The notes under the pieces were generated by a model. That model did not search any database, was not told where the DNA came from, and saw nothing but the letters and a program-made list of their open reading frames with translations. Shown one piece after another: positions 7,904 through 17,972 of a stretch of DNA of 64,000 bases. A program made the position numbers and the translations under genes. Source of the stretch: Elusimicrobiota bacterium (GTDB taxonomy: Bacteria > Elusimicrobiota > Elusimicrobia > UBA1565 > JACRDR01); the NCBI GenBank assembly GCA_016194745.1, contig JACQBA010000002.1:1-64000 (forward strand). Direction: 5' to 3'. Position 1 is the first letter of the stretch. Each line of letters starts with the position of its first letter.

Positions 7904-9034
7904 TTATTTCTGTTCTTCCGTCTTGGTGTCTTGCTCCTCCGCAAGGATCTCCTTCACCTGGGGGAGGCACTTGTTGAAGCAATCGATGACCATCGGGTCG
8001 AAAAGGCGGCCGGCTTGGTTCGCCATGTACTGGAAGGTCTCCTCGAGGCTCCAGGCGCCCTTGTAGACGCGCTTGGTCGTCAAGGCGTCGAACACGTCGA
8101 CCACCGACACGATGCGGGCCTCGAGCGGGATCTGATCGCCCTTGAGCCCGCTCGGGTAGCCCGTCCCGTCGAAATGCTCGTGGTGCGCCAGGCTGATGCG
8201 GCAGGCGAGCTGGAGGAGCGGCGTCTCCGCGTTCTCGAGCATCCGAGCGCCGTAGAGCGGATGCTTCTTCATCTCCTCGTATTCCTCGGGCGTCAGCTTG
8301 CCCGGCTTGAGCAAGATCGCGTCCGGGATCGCCACCTTGCCGATGTCGTGGAGCGGGCTCGCGTAGCGCAGGTCTTCCACCGTCTGATACGGCATCCCGA
8401 TCTGCGCCGCGACGATGGCCGAGTACTTGGAGATGTGCCTCAAGTGCTTGGCCGTGTCCGTCTGGTCCCGGTATTCCGCGACCATGGCGAGCCGGTAGAT
8501 CGTCTCGAGGTGCGAGCGCCGGAGCGTGTCGTAGAGCATGGCGTTCTCGACCGAGGCGGCCGCGATCGTGGCGAGCAGGCGCAGGAAGCCCTCGTCCTCC
8601 TCGTTGAAGAACCCTTTGATCTTGTTGATGACCTCGAAGACCCCGATCGCCTTGCCGTCGCGGTCCTTGAGCGGGACGGCCAAGATGCTCTTCGTGCGAT
8701 ATCCGGTAAGCTTGTCGACGTCCTCGGAGAAGCGGATGTCGCGGTAGGCGTCGCGGACGTTGACGGCCGAGCCCGTCTTGGCGACGAAGCCCGAGATCCC
8801 TTGTCCCAGCGGCACGCGCAGGACCTTCTCGCCGACGCCCAAGGCCACCTTGGTCCACAACTCGCCGCGCGCGGTGTCGACCAGGAACACGGAGCAGCGG
8901 TCGGCGCCCAGGATGTGGCGCACTTCTTCGGCCAAAAGGGTCAGGAGGCTGTCGAGCCGGGTCTCGCTCGAGATCCGTCGCCCGAACCGGGCTAGGAGGG
9001 TCTGGCGGCGCTCAAGGTCTTGTCGGCGTCCCAT
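7904..9034 (-). CDS. GAF and HD-GYP domain signalling protein
   Basis: A 376-residue cytoplasmic protein. Residues about 25-165 form a GAF sensor domain. Residues about 190-350 form an HD-GYP domain with the metal-binding HD (LHDIGKVAIP), HHEHFDGTGYP and the downstream VVDVFDALTT. HD-GYP enzymes of this type hydrolyse cyclic di-GMP. All key residues appear intact. It is the last gene of the operon that starts with the histidine kinase at 14367; its ATG lies 23 bases inside the end of glcF, so translation is coupled. Confidence 0.92.
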   Translation of the reverse strand: MGRRQDLERRQTLLARFGRRISSETRLDSLLTLLAEEVRHILGADRCSVFLVDTARGELWTKVALGVGEKVLRVPLGQGISGFVAKTGSAVNVRDAYRDIRFSEDVDKLTGYRTKSILAVPLKDRDGKAIGVFEVINKIKGFFNEEDEGFLRLLATIAAASVENAMLYDTLRRSHLETIYRLAMVAEYRDQTDTAKHLRHISKYSAIVAAQIGMPYQTVEDLRYASPLHDIGKVAIPDAILLKPGKLTPEEYEEMKKHPLYGARMLENAETPLLQLACRISLAHHEHFDGTGYPSGLKGDQIPLEARIVSVVDVFDALTTKRVYKGAWSLEETFQYMANQAGRLFDPMVIDCFNKCLPQVKEILAEEQDTKTEEQK

Positions 9035-10349
9035 ATCGGTTTGCGCGAAGCTCGTCCGCCAGCAGTTCGGACACGTGCACCACCCGGCACTCAGAATAGT
9101 ATTTCTTCAGTCCACGGGCAATCTGGATGAGGCACGACGTCGAGCTCGTCGCCACGACCTGCGCCTGCGTCTTGGCGATGTTGGCGATCTTGCGCTTCAA
9201 GATCTCGTCCGACAGCTCCGGCTGGGTGAAGGCGAAGGCGCCCGCCCCCCCGCAGCACCAGCCCGCCTCGGGAAGCTCGCGGTAGCCGTCGCCGCACATC
9301 GTCTTCATGAGCAGACGCGGCTGCGCGACGATGCCCTCCCCGTTGCGGGCGCGGCACGAGTCGTGATACGTGTAGGTACAACCTCGCGGGTCGGAGGTCG
9401 GGGCGCGGGGGGCGGGCGGCGGGACGGCGCTCGAGGACATCTCGGCGGCGTCCTTCACGTTCTTGGCGAACGCCTCGGCGCGCGCTCGCCAGCCGGCGTC
9501 GTCCAGGAACATCTGCGGATAGGTCTTCAGATGCGCGACGCACGAGGAGCAGTCGCCCCAGACGGGCAGGCCGTCCGCGCGCTCCTCGTAATTCTCGATG
9601 TTGCGCCGCGCCATGCGGCGCGCGGCCTCCAGGTCGCCGTAGTTGTAGAACAAGAGCCCGCAGCACGGATTGTCCAGGAACGTCCCCGGCCCGGCCGTCT
9701 TCTTGAGCACGTACGTCGTCGCCTCGCCGACGCGCGGATAAAGATAGTTCGGCCCGCAGGGCGCGAAGTACGCCCAGCGCGCGTCGGCGCTCGGCGCGAG
9801 CTCCGGGTCGCGGCGCAGGCGCTCGCCGAGGAAGGACAGCGGCGCTTCTTCCACGTGCCGCTCCGCCTCCTCGAGGCCGGCCATGCCGAGGAGCCGCAAT
9901 ACGTGCGTCCTCGACGCGAGCCGAGATACGCCGAGCCGCTTGAGAATGTTCGCGCCCTTGAGAAGGACCGCCAAGAGCCGCGGCCGCCGCTCGACGAGCT
10001 CGCCGAGCACCTTCATCAGCACCGGCACGGGCTCGCTCGCCCGCAGGGCCCGCCGGCCCTCCAAGACGAGATCGGCCGTCGGCACGTGCGCGTAGCACAC
10101 CGTGGTGCACGCGCCGCACAATAGACAGGTGGCCAACGCGTCTTGGACGCTCTTGGGGTCCTTGAGCTTGTTCTCGAGCATGAGTCGCACGAGCTGGTTG
10201 CGCCCCCGGGCCGACTTCCCCTCGTCGCCCGTCACCACGTACGTCGGGCACGCCTGCTCGCAGTACCCGCAGCGATTGCACTGGCTGGCGGCGTCATACG
10301 CCGAGCGGTCGCCCAAGTCCGTCCTGAGCTTGCCGAGCGTCTCGGTCAT
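9012..10349 (-). CDS. glcF: Glycolate/D-lactate oxidase iron-sulfur subunit
   Basis: A 445-residue protein with two 4Fe-4S motifs near the N-terminus (C24, C27, C30, C34 and C75, C78, C81, C85) and two CCG-type domains (NPCCGLLFYNYGD and GWCCGGAGAF) that bind heterodisulfide-reductase-like clusters. It passes electrons from the flavin subunit to the quinone pool. The ATG overlaps the TGA of the upstream FAD gene in ATGA, so the two subunits are made together. Length is typical of GlcF. Substrate (glycolate, D-lactate or another 2-hydroxy acid) cannot be settled from sequence. Confidence 0.9.
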   Translation of the reverse strand: MTETLGKLRTDLGDRSAYDAASQCNRCGYCEQACPTYVVTGDEGKSARGRNQLVRLMLENKLKDPKSVQDALATCLLCGACTTVCYAHVPTADLVLEGRRALRASEPVPVLMKVLGELVERRPRLLAVLLKGANILKRLGVSRLASRTHVLRLLGMAGLEEAERHVEEAPLSFLGERLRRDPELAPSADARWAYFAPCGPNYLYPRVGEATTYVLKKTAGPGTFLDNPCCGLLFYNYGDLEAARRMARRNIENYEERADGLPVWGDCSSCVAHLKTYPQMFLDDAGWRARAEAFAKNVKDAAEMSSSAVPPPAPRAPTSDPRGCTYTYHDSCRARNGEGIVAQPRLLMKTMCGDGYRELPEAGWCCGGAGAFAFTQPELSDEILKRKIANIAKTQAQVVATSSTSCLIQIARGLKKYYSECRVVHVSELLADELRANRYGTPTRP

Positions 10350-12355
10350 CGGCCGAACACCCACGCGTTGAGGCGGTTCTGCGGATCGAACGCGGACTTG
10401 AGCTTCCGGTGCCACCGGTCCGGCGTAAACGGCCTCGGCGCCGGCGGCTCGGCCGGGATGGAGAGCGGCGCCGCGTGCAGCTTGAGCGTGACCTCCACGA
10501 TGACGCCGAAGGCGCCCCACGAGCCGATCAGCGCCTTGGGCACGTCGTAGCCCGACACGTTCTTCACGACCTTCCCCCCGAGGTCCACGTGCTCCCCGGA
10601 CGCCAAGAGCACCCGCATCCCGAGCACGTGGTCGCGCACGCCCGCCCACGCCTTGGTGGCGAGGAACCCGCCGAGCGTCCCCCCCGCGGCCGGCAGGGGC
10701 AAGTGAAAGCCTTTGTCGAGCAGCTGCGCCTTGAGCACCTTGGGCTCGACGCCCGCTTCGACGGTCAACGTGTAGTTGGAGCGGTCGAGCTCGACGATGC
10801 TCTTGAGCGCGGTCGTCGCGAGTATGACGTCGCCCGGGGCGGCGGCCGCGGCATGGCGGGTCCCGGCTCCCGCGACGAGCACGCGGGCGCCTGTCGCCGC
10901 GGCGTCGCGCATCTTGGCGGCGAGCTCCTGCGCCGCGGCGGTGAGCGGGCGCCGCGCGGGACGGAGCTCGCGCGCCGCGTCCTCCTCGCTCGGGAGCGGG
11001 ATCACCTTCTCCGGGTTGCAGAGTCCCTGCGGATCGAACGCCGCCTTGAGCCTCCGAAAGAGCGCGATCGTCTCCGGGGAAAAAAGCCACGCCATCGCCG
11101 CCCGCTTGTCCGAACCGATCCCGTGCTCGCCGGACAACGACCCCCCCAGCTCCACGCACGCGCGGAGGATCTCGAAGCCCGCCCGCTTGACCCGCCGCGT
11201 CTCCTCCGCGTTCCTCTCGTCGAACGCGATGTTGGGATGGAGGTTTCCGTCTCCGGCGTGGAACAGCATGGCCACCTTCGCCTGGTGGGCGTCGGCGATC
11301 TGGCGCACGCGATCGTACGCCTCCGGCAGCTTCCCGCGCGGCACGACTCCGTCCTCGACCAAGACGTTCGGCGCGATCCGGGCGACGGCCGCGTAGGCGC
11401 CGCGTCGGCCCTCCCACAACCGCTCGCGCTCGGCCGCGTCCGTGGCGCGGCGGTACTCTTGGGCCCCGTGCCGGCGGCACAAGCGCTCGACGACCGCCGC
11501 CTCCTCGTCCACCCGGCCTTTCACTCCGTCGAGCTCGATGAGAAGCACCGCCTCCGCCTTGGGATACCCCGCGGGCTTGTAGGCTTCCACGGACTCGACC
11601 GTCATCTTGTCGAGAGCTTCCAGCACCCGCGGCACGATCCCCGCCGCGATGATCGCCGAGACGCAGCGGATCGACGACTCGATCGAGGGAAATCCGACCA
11701 AGATCGTCGCGATCTGCGCGGGCAGAGGCAGGATCTTCACCCACGCGCGCGTGACCACGCCGAGCGTCCCCTCCGCTCCCACCATCAGGCCGAGCATGTC
11801 CGGTCCTTCATCATCGATCGAGAATCGCGCGCTCTCGCCGTCCGGCATCACGACCTCGATCGCGACGACGTGGTTCGTCGTCGTCCCGTACTTGAGGCAC
11901 CGCGGCCCGCCGGCGTTCTCCGCGATGTTGCCGCCGAGCGTGCACACTTTCGAGGACGCGGGGTCCGGCGCGTAGAAGCAGCCTGCCCGCTCCAAGGCTT
12001 CTTGAAGATGGAGGTTCACCACTCCCGGCTCCGCGCACGCGGTCGCGGCCGCCGTGTCGACGTCCAGGATGCGCGTCATCCGGGCGAGGGACAAGATGAC
12101 CCCGCCCTTGAGCGGGATGCAGCCGCCCGAAAGGTTCGTGCCCGCCCCGCGCGCGACGATCGGCACCCCGTTCGCCGCGCACCAGGCGACGGCCCGCCGG
12201 ACGTCGCCCTCCGAGCGGGCCAGGACGACGGCGTCCGGGCTGCTGCGGTCGAGCGCCCCGTCGTAGGAATAGGCGGCCAAGTCGGCTTCTCCCGTCAGAA
12301 GCCTCTTGGGCCCGAAGGTCCGGGCCAGGTCCCTCAGGGAAGCGGCGGAGGTCAT
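10346..12355 (-). CDS. GlcD-GlcE fusion, FAD-linked 2-hydroxy-acid oxidase
   Basis: A 669-residue protein that joins two subunits normally made separately. Residues 1 to about 455 are GlcD-like: a PCMH FAD-binding domain ([12 protein letters not shown], then [17 protein letters not shown]) and an FAD-oxidase C-terminal domain ([20 protein letters not shown]). Residues about 475-669 form a second, shorter FAD-binding half like GlcE ([32 protein letters not shown]) ending [10 protein letters not shown]. With GlcF it should form a membrane-associated oxidase feeding electrons to quinones. Its ATG overlaps the kinase stop in ATGA, and its stop overlaps the glcF start in the same way. Confidence 0.9.
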   Translation of the reverse strand: MTSAASLRDLARTFGPKRLLTGEADLAAYSYDGALDRSSPDAVVLARSEGDVRRAVAWCAANGVPIVARGAGTNLSGGCIPLKGGVILSLARMTRILDVDTAAATACAEPGVVNLHLQEALERAGCFYAPDPASSKVCTLGGNIAENAGGPRCLKYGTTTNHVVAIEVVMPDGESARFSIDDEGPDMLGLMVGAEGTLGVVTRAWVKILPLPAQIATILVGFPSIESSIRCVSAIIAAGIVPRVLEALDKMTVESVEAYKPAGYPKAEAVLLIELDGVKGRVDEEAAVVERLCRRHGAQEYRRATDAAERERLWEGRRGAYAAVARIAPNVLVEDGVVPRGKLPEAYDRVRQIADAHQAKVAMLFHAGDGNLHPNIAFDERNAEETRRVKRAGFEILRACVELGGSLSGEHGIGSDKRAAMAWLFSPETIALFRRLKAAFDPQGLCNPEKVIPLPSEEDAARELRPARRPLTAAAQELAAKMRDAAATGARVLVAGAGTRHAAAAAPGDVILATTALKSIVELDRSNYTLTVEAGVEPKVLKAQLLDKGFHLPLPAAGGTLGGFLATKAWAGVRDHVLGMRVLLASGEHVDLGGKVVKNVSGYDVPKALIGSWGAFGVIVEVTLKLHAAPLSIPAEPPAPRPFTPDRWHRKLKSAFDPQNRLNAWVFGR

Positions 12356-14367
12356 TTGTTCGGAGGCGGCGTCCGCGGCGTCGGCAGCGGCGTCATCTGC
12401 GGAGCGGCCGGAGGCTCCTGCCTGGCGACCGGGATAGTAAAGTAAAAACGCGAGCCCTTGCCCAACTCGGATTCGACCCCGATGCCGCCGCCGTGCGCCT
12501 TGACGATCTCGGCCGCGATCTTGAGGCCCAGGCCGAAGCCCGCGCGCCGCATCTTCTGCGCGGCCTCGGTCTGGAAGAAGCGCTCGAACACGCGGGGCAA
12601 GTCCTCTTTCGCGATGCCGATGCCCGTGTCCTGGACGCTGACGACGAGCTGCGTCGGGCTCGGCACGATGCTCAGCGTCACCTGCCCGCCCTCCGGCGTG
12701 TACTGCACCGCGTTCGTGCAGAGGTTCTGGATCACCTGCCCGAGGCGGAGCGTGTCGCCCTGGATCGGCGGGAGCGACGGCGGCACGTTCACGATGAAAC
12801 GGATCCTGCGCTTCTCCGCCACCATCTCGATGCGGGGCCGCACTTCCCCGGCGACCCCCAAGAGATCGCACTGGCTGAGGCTGACCCGCAGCTTGCCCGA
12901 CTCGATGGCCGCGTAGTCGACCAAGTCGGAGACGAGCCCTTCGAGCGTCTTCGACGACGTCATGATGTGTCCCACGCATTTCATGAGCTCGGCGTCCTTG
13001 ACCTTCCAGCTGATGAGCTCGGCGTACCCGCGGATCGCGGTGAGCGGGTTTTTGACGTCGTGCGCGACGGTCGCGAAGAACTTCTGCTGGAAGCCGTTGA
13101 GCTCTTTTAGATGCTCGTTGGCCACGCCGAGTTCCTGGAACAGCCGGGCGTTTTCGAGCAGCAGCCGCCGGCGCTCGAGCGCGCGCGTGATCGAGAACAT
13201 GAGGCGCGAGGGCTCGACGGGCTTGAGCAGGCAGTCGTCGAGGCCGACTTCCACGACTTGGCTGACGCCTTGGAGCGCCGCCTGCAGCGGGTAGCGGTCG
13301 ACCGTCAGGATGAGACGCATGTCCGGGTCCGTCTCGCGCAGCTTTTGCGCGAGCTCGATGCCGGTCTGCTTGGCGAAGGCGAGCGCGGCGCCCACGACCG
13401 CGAGCTGATAGCGCGTCGTCTGCGCGACCTCGAGCGCTTCCTCGCCGCGCATGAGCGCCGTCACCTCGTAGCCCTCGTTGATCATCGCCTGCGCGAGCTG
13501 GACCAGGGACGGCTTGAAGTTGTCGACGAGCAGGACGCGTCCCTTGGAATTCGGCTCGTCGATCGAGCGGCCCTCGAGGAGCTGGACCGAGGCGTCCGCG
13601 ACCGCGCGCGGCAGGTACGCGATCTTGCCCGCGCGCAGGGCCTGCTCCGCGTCGTGGACCGGACCGGCCGTCGTCACGTGGAAGCAGCGCAGGTTCTGCA
13701 CGGCCTCGCGGACCTTGAGCGCCTGGCCTTCGGCCGCGTCGGTGTCGCCCTTCCACAGTACGATCACGTTGTTGCCGAGGCCCTCCTCCTGCGGCGCCGC
13801 CTGCGTCGGCGGGGCGGTCGTCGTCAGCTTGTTCCAGAACGAGGACGTCGGGCGCGGGACGGGCGCCGGCGCGGGCGGCGGCTGCGCGCCGAAGATATCG
13901 GTGATGCCGACCGGGCTTTCCATCAGCACGGTCTTGAGCCCGAACTGGTTCAGCACGGACTGGAGGAATCCCGTCAGGTACAGCGTCGAGTCCGCGAAGT
14001 AGAGCATCGGGACTCCGGCTTGCGCCTTGAGCCCCTCCATGAACCCCTTCGTCACCGGCCAGCGCACCTTCTGGACGAAATGCCCGTTGGACCCCTGGGC
14101 GGGATGCTGGCCCTCGAGGAAGATCAGCTTGGGCGCGCCGGGGACCTGGTGGTACTGGATCAGGGTGTCGCGCTCGGGGACCGAGAGCGTGGCCAAGTCC
14201 CCCACCACCCCCAGCAGCTCGGTCTCGGCGCTGGCCCAGTTCTGGCGCGCCTGCGAGTAGGACTCGAAGATGTCCGCCTTCGTCGAGCGGGCGGCGCACG
14301 CGGCCGTCACCTGGGCGGCGAGCGCGGCGTCCTTCAAAATGTAGATGATCCTCTTCTTTTCCGCCAT
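12352..14367 (-). CDS. Cytoplasmic histidine kinase with degenerate receiver domain
   Basis: A 671-residue protein with no membrane span. The C-terminal 260 residues are an intact kinase: H box [15 protein letters not shown] (about residue 435), N box [14 protein letters not shown]1 VQDTGIGI and G2 GFGLGLKIA. Residues about 278-395 fold like a response-regulator receiver ([10 protein letters not shown] at the start, KPVEP at the end), but the phospho-acceptor Asp position reads LAVVGAAL, so it cannot be phosphorylated in the usual way. The N-terminal 160 residues look like another diverged receiver-type region, followed by a Pro/Ala linker. It leads an operon with a glycolate-type oxidase and an HD-GYP protein. 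Confidence 0.9.
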   Translation of the reverse strand: MAEKKRIIYILKDAALAAQVTAACAARSTKADIFESYSQARQNWASAETELLGVVGDLATLSVPERDTLIQYHQVPGAPKLIFLEGQHPAQGSNGHFVQKVRWPVTKGFMEGLKAQAGVPMLYFADSTLYLTGFLQSVLNQFGLKTVLMESPVGITDIFGAQPPPAPAPVPRPTSSFWNKLTTTAPPTQAAPQEEGLGNNVIVLWKGDTDAAEGQALKVREAVQNLRCFHVTTAGPVHDAEQALRAGKIAYLPRAVADASVQLLEGRSIDEPNSKGRVLLVDNFKPSLVQLAQAMINEGYEVTALMRGEEALEVAQTTRYQLAVVGAALAFAKQTGIELAQKLRETDPDMRLILTVDRYPLQAALQGVSQVVEVGLDDCLLKPVEPSRLMFSITRALERRRLLLENARLFQELGVANEHLKELNGFQQKFFATVAHDVKNPLTAIRGYAELISWKVKDAELMKCVGHIMTSSKTLEGLVSDLVDYAAIESGKLRVSLSQCDLLGVAGEVRPRIEMVAEKRRIRFIVNVPPSLPPIQGDTLRLGQVIQNLCTNAVQYTPEGGQVTLSIVPSPTQLVVSVQDTGIGIAKEDLPRVFERFFQTEAAQKMRRAGFGLGLKIAAEIVKAHGGGIGVESELGKGSRFYFTIPVARQEPPAAPQMTPLPTPRTPPPNK

Positions 14368-14393
14368 GCGGGTGGCCCGGCGAACGCCTCCGT

Positions 14394-14421
14394 ATTATAG
14401 CCGCCTCCCAGTACAAAACAA
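14394..14421 (-). promoter_or_regulatory. Promoter of the kinase-glc-HD-GYP operon
   Basis: On the minus strand TTGTTT (14416-14421) and a consensus TATAAT (14394-14399) are 16 bases apart, about 27 bases upstream of the kinase ATG. This gives a short ordinary leader. Confidence 0.65.
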
Positions 14422-14463
14422 GGGGTCGCTATAAAGCCTTAATAACTCCTACGCAAAAGAATC

Positions 14464-14522
14464 GGGGTCAGACATGAAGTTATGGAAGTAATGACAACTT
14501 ACGCAACTTCATGTCTGACCCC
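14464..14522. repeat. Inverted repeat, short form of the GGGGTCAGACATGAAGTT family
   Basis: The outer arms GGGGTCAGACATGAAGTT (14464-14481) and AACTTCATGTCTGACCCC (14505-14522) are perfect complements. The pairing continues inward with three mismatches to a seven-base loop AATGACA. The copy at 46344-46402 has the same loop. It lies between the divergent-facing ends of the kinase operon promoter and the aldolase/SDR gene. The rest of this 207-base spacer (14368-14574) holds only the kinase promoter. Confidence 0.9.
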
Positions 14523-14574
14523 GCCCGTTTCCGCCCGTTTCGGGCTGTCCGCGCTTTTCGTGCTGTCGTTCGCC

Positions 14575-16638
14575 TTACCTGGGGAACGCTTCCCTCAGCC
14601 CGCCGTCCACGGGCAGCATCGCCCCGGTCGTTTTCGCGGAGCGCTCCGACGCCAGAAAGAGCACCGCCTCGGCCACGTCCAGCGCGGTGACCCGCGTCTT
14701 CAGAAGATTGCGCTGCGCGTAGTGCTCCTCGAGCTTCGAGACGGCTATTCCTTGGGCTTTGGCCCTCCCGCGCCGCATCTCCGGAGACCATAACCCGGAC
14801 CCCTCGAACACCGCGTCGGGGTTGACCATGTTGACCCGGACGCCGAAGTCGGCGGCTTCGATCGCGAGGACGCGCGCGAGCTGGACTTCGGCGGCCTTCG
14901 ACGCGCTGTAGGCGGCGAACGCCTTGCCCGGGGCGAGCACGTTCTTGGAGGCGTTGAAGATGATCGAGCCTCCGGTGCCTTGGTCCCGGAGCAGGCGCGC
15001 GGCCTCGCGCGAGCAGAGGAAATGCCCGGTCGCGTTGACGCGCAGGTTGCGCTCCCAATCGTCCAAGGACAGCTCCGCCACGGGCGCCGACTTGGCGATC
15101 CCCGCGTTCGAGAACAGGATGTCGATCCCGCCGTAGCGCAGGACGGCCTCCTCGAACGCCGCGCGCACGCTGGCCTCATCTCCGACGTCGAGGCGCACCG
15201 CGAACGCGCGGCCCAGTCCGCAGGCCGCGTCGATCCTGGCCTCGAGCGCCTTCGCCTTGGCCAAGTCGAGGTCCGCGAGGACCACGTGCGCCCCCGCCTC
15301 CGCGAAGCGCGCCGCCGTCGCCGCGCCGATGGCGCCCGCCGCGCCGGTCACCAAGACGACGCGCCGGCTGAACTCCTTTTCGGGCGGCTGGAGCTTGTAC
15401 TTGTACGTCTCCATCGGCCAGAACTCGATGCCGCACAGGTCCGGCAGGTCGACGGGCCGGTACGTCGTCACCGCCGCGACGCGGCGCTGCACCGCAGCGT
15501 TGTGGCCGAAGATCTCCTCGATCATCCCGGCCGCCTTCCAGTTCTTGCCGAGCGAGAAGATGCCGACTCCGGGCACGAGCGCGACGCGCGGCTCGGCGTC
15601 GATCAACTCGGCGCCGCGCGGCGCGTACTTTCGGAAGTTCTCCTTCGTGCGCTTGCGGTAGCCGTCGAACGCCGCCGCGAGCTGCCGGCGCGTCGAGCCG
15701 GTCCACAGGAGCGGCCGCCCCTTGATCGCGAGCGCCTGGTCCGGCGCGAAGGGACCGCGCTGGCTCACGCGGACGATCTCCGGGCGGCTCACGTAGTCGA
15801 GCGCCTCGGACGCCTCGGACCAACGCACGACGACGCGCTTCGTCTTTCCCGCCTCGCCGCGCAGCCACGGGAGCACCTCGAGCGCGCGCGCGCGCCGTTG
15901 GTCCTTCGTCAATCCCGGCACGCGCGCGCGGCCCCACTCGGGAGCGTCGCCTCGGATCCGCGCGGCGCCCGAGTCCCACGCCCGCGCCGCGCGGCGCACC
16001 ACCTGGATCATCCGGTCGTACGCCTCGCGCGCCTCCTCTCCCCACGTGAGCACCCCGTGCTTGTCGAGGACGAGCGCCCACGCCTCCGGATGCGCCGACA
16101 CCTCGCGCGCGACGAGCTTGGAGAGCTCGAAACCCGGGCGCCGGTACGGCACCCACAGGACGCCGGGGCCGAACACCTTGCGCACGCGCTCTTGGGAATC
16201 CGGAGTGCAGGTTAGTCCCGCGACGGCGTCCGCGTGCGTATGGTAGACGTGCGCGGCGGGGATGAACGCATGCAGGAGCGTCTCGATCGACGGCTTGGCC
16301 GCCTTGGGGTCGATCAAGCACGCGGTCTGATAGGCGACCATCTCCTCGTCCGTCATCGCCTCGCGCGAGCGCGCGAGAAGGAGCTCTTCAAGACGCAGCG
16401 GCGCGAACCCCGCCGGCACGATCGACTTCATGTCGAAGCCGCTCGCCTTGACCCAGAGCGTCCGGACCTCGCGCCCGGCGTGGTCCTTCTCGAGCGTCTT
16501 GATCGAGGAGTTCCCCCCGCCCCACAGCACCATGCGGGTGTCGGCGCCGATGAGCCGCGACACCCACGCGCACAGCTCCGGCCCGGACAGCCCCTTGGCC
16601 TCGCCGTCCCGCCAGAGGCTGCGCGAAAGCTCGGTCAT
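14575..16638 (-). CDS. Bifunctional class II aldolase / short-chain dehydrogenase
   Basis: A 687-residue fusion like the RhaD-RhaE type bifunctional rhamnulose-1-phosphate aldolase/alcohol dehydrogenase. The N-terminal half is a class II (zinc) aldolase with GGGNSSIKTLEKD and the metal-binding VYHTHADAVAG. The last 250 residues are an SDR: VTGAAGAIGAATAARFAEAG for NAD binding, NAG (SNAGIAKS), and the catalytic YSASK. In known members the aldolase splits a deoxy-ketose 1-phosphate into dihydroxyacetone phosphate and lactaldehyde, which the SDR part oxidises or reduces. No rhamnose isomerase or kinase is nearby, so the substrate is open. TGATG couples it to the upstream lyase gene. Confidence 0.87.
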   Translation of the reverse strand: MTELSRSLWRDGEAKGLSGPELCAWVSRLIGADTRMVLWGGGNSSIKTLEKDHAGREVRTLWVKASGFDMKSIVPAGFAPLRLEELLLARSREAMTDEEMVAYQTACLIDPKAAKPSIETLLHAFIPAAHVYHTHADAVAGLTCTPDSQERVRKVFGPGVLWVPYRRPGFELSKLVAREVSAHPEAWALVLDKHGVLTWGEEAREAYDRMIQVVRRAARAWDSGAARIRGDAPEWGRARVPGLTKDQRRARALEVLPWLRGEAGKTKRVVVRWSEASEALDYVSRPEIVRVSQRGPFAPDQALAIKGRPLLWTGSTRRQLAAAFDGYRKRTKENFRKYAPRGAELIDAEPRVALVPGVGIFSLGKNWKAAGMIEEIFGHNAAVQRRVAAVTTYRPVDLPDLCGIEFWPMETYKYKLQPPEKEFSRRVVLVTGAAGAIGAATAARFAEAGAHVVLADLDLAKAKALEARIDAACGLGRAFAVRLDVGDEASVRAAFEEAVLRYGGIDILFSNAGIAKSAPVAELSLDDWERNLRVNATGHFLCSREAARLLRDQGTGGSIIFNASKNVLAPGKAFAAYSASKAAEVQLARVLAIEAADFGVRVNMVNPDAVFEGSGLWSPEMRRGRAKAQGIAVSKLEEHYAQRNLLKTRVTALDVAEAVLFLASERSAKTTGAMLPVDGGLREAFPR

Positions 16639-17966
16639 CAGACGGGCTCCAGCCGGGCGAACAAGACGCCCATGCCCTTCGCCTCGCCGACGCGTTTGAG
16701 TCCGCGCACGAGGTCCTTTTGCGCCGCGATCTCCGAGAATACTTCGGCCACGTACTCGAGGTGGCTCTGCGTGTACGCCCGCCGAGGGACCGCGAGCCGC
16801 AGGAAGTTCCCCATCGCCGCCCCGCGCACTCCGCCGGTGCGGTAGGCCGCGCCCGCGAGCGCGCTCGCCGGCAGCTGCTCGGGCGGGATGTGCGGCAAGA
16901 ACGCCTTCGCGTCGACGAACACCGCGTGCCCGCCGGGCGGCTCGACGATCGGCACCTTGGCGGCGCGCATGCGCTCGGAAAAGAACTCGATCAACCGGAG
17001 GCGGTGCTCGAGGTAATCGTCGTCGAGGACCTCGCTGAGTCCGCGAGCGATCGCCTCGAGGTCCCGCCCCGCGAGGCCCCCGTAGGTCGGAAATCCCTCG
17101 AATAGGACCATGGCCTCGCGCGCGCGGTCCGCCAGGGCCTTGTCTTTGAGCGCGAGAAACCCGCCGATGTGCGCGAGCCCGTCTTTTTTGGCGCTCATCC
17201 AGCAGCCCTGCGCCAAGGAGAACATCTCGCGCGCCGTCTCGGCCGCCGCGCGCGCGGCGTAGCCCGTCTCGCGCTTCTTGACGAGGTACGCGTTTTCCGC
17301 GAAACGCGCCGCGTCGAGGAAAAGCGGGATCTTGTGCTTGGCGCAGATCTCGGACGCCTCGCGCAGGTTGCGCATCGAGACGGGCTGGCCGGCCGCGGTG
17401 TTGTTGGTGACCGTCATGATCGCGAGCGGGATATTCGCCGCCCCGTGCTCGCCGATCGCCCGCTCCAAGGCGCGCGTGTCGATGTCTCCCTTGAACGGGC
17501 TCGGGTTCGCGGGGTCGGCCGCCTCGGGCGCCGGCAGATCGATCGCCTTGGCCCCCGTCGCCTCGATGTTCCCGCGCGTCGTCTCGAAGTGGGCGTTGGC
17601 CAAGAAGACCTTGCCCGGCCCGCCCAAGACCGAAAACAGGATGTGCTCCGCCGCGCGCCCTTGGTGCGCCGGAATGACTTCCCGGTAGCCGGTCAGCTCG
17701 CGCACCGCTTTTTGGAACGTCTCGAAACTGCGCGAGCCGGCGTAGGCCTCGTCGCCGCGCATGAGCGCCGCCCACTGCTCGCCCGACATGGCGGAGGTGC
17801 CCGAATCGGTGAGCAAGTCGATAAGGACCGTCTCCGCCGGCACGTGGAACACGTTGTAGGCGGCCGCGTGCAGCGCGCGCTCGCGCTCGGCCGTGCTCGC
17901 GAACCCGAGCGGCTCGACCGCCTTGATGCGGTAAGGCTCGAACAGGGTCTTCCAACGCCGGATCAT
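16638..17966 (-). CDS. Tryptophanase / beta-eliminating lyase family protein
   Basis: A 442-residue PLP enzyme of the tryptophanase and tyrosine phenol-lyase family. The cofactor lysine is in SAKKDGLAHIGG (K261), with LDAARFAENAY supplying the Asp and Arg that hold PLP, and PAHQGRAAE (about 99-107) matching the family's HQGRGAE. It is about 20-25 residues shorter than E. coli TnaA; the missing part seems to be the loop between GNF and LRLAVPRRAYTQ. The Arg that marks tyrosine phenol-lyase is not at its usual place (VRGAAMGNF), so a tryptophanase-like or new specificity is more likely. It heads a two-gene operon with the aldolase/SDR. Confidence 0.82.
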   Translation of the reverse strand: MIRRWKTLFEPYRIKAVEPLGFASTAERERALHAAAYNVFHVPAETVLIDLLTDSGTSAMSGEQWAALMRGDEAYAGSRSFETFQKAVRELTGYREVIPAHQGRAAEHILFSVLGGPGKVFLANAHFETTRGNIEATGAKAIDLPAPEAADPANPSPFKGDIDTRALERAIGEHGAANIPLAIMTVTNNTAAGQPVSMRNLREASEICAKHKIPLFLDAARFAENAYLVKKRETGYAARAAAETAREMFSLAQGCWMSAKKDGLAHIGGFLALKDKALADRAREAMVLFEGFPTYGGLAGRDLEAIARGLSEVLDDDYLEHRLRLIEFFSERMRAAKVPIVEPPGGHAVFVDAKAFLPHIPPEQLPASALAGAAYRTGGVRGAAMGNFLRLAVPRRAYTQSHLEYVAEVFSEIAAQKDLVRGLKRVGEAKGMGVLFARLEPV

Positions 17967-17972
17967 CGCCCT

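Noticed and set aside
10409..12445. Long plus-strand frame opposite the GlcD-GlcE fusion
   Set aside because: Composition is that of an antisense shadow, and the minus-strand protein matches known FAD enzymes over its whole length.
16638..17966. Naming the lyase tyrosine phenol-lyase
   Set aside because: The Arg that binds the phenol ring side in known TPLs is not at its usual place, and YTQ near the C-terminus is more like tryptophanase.
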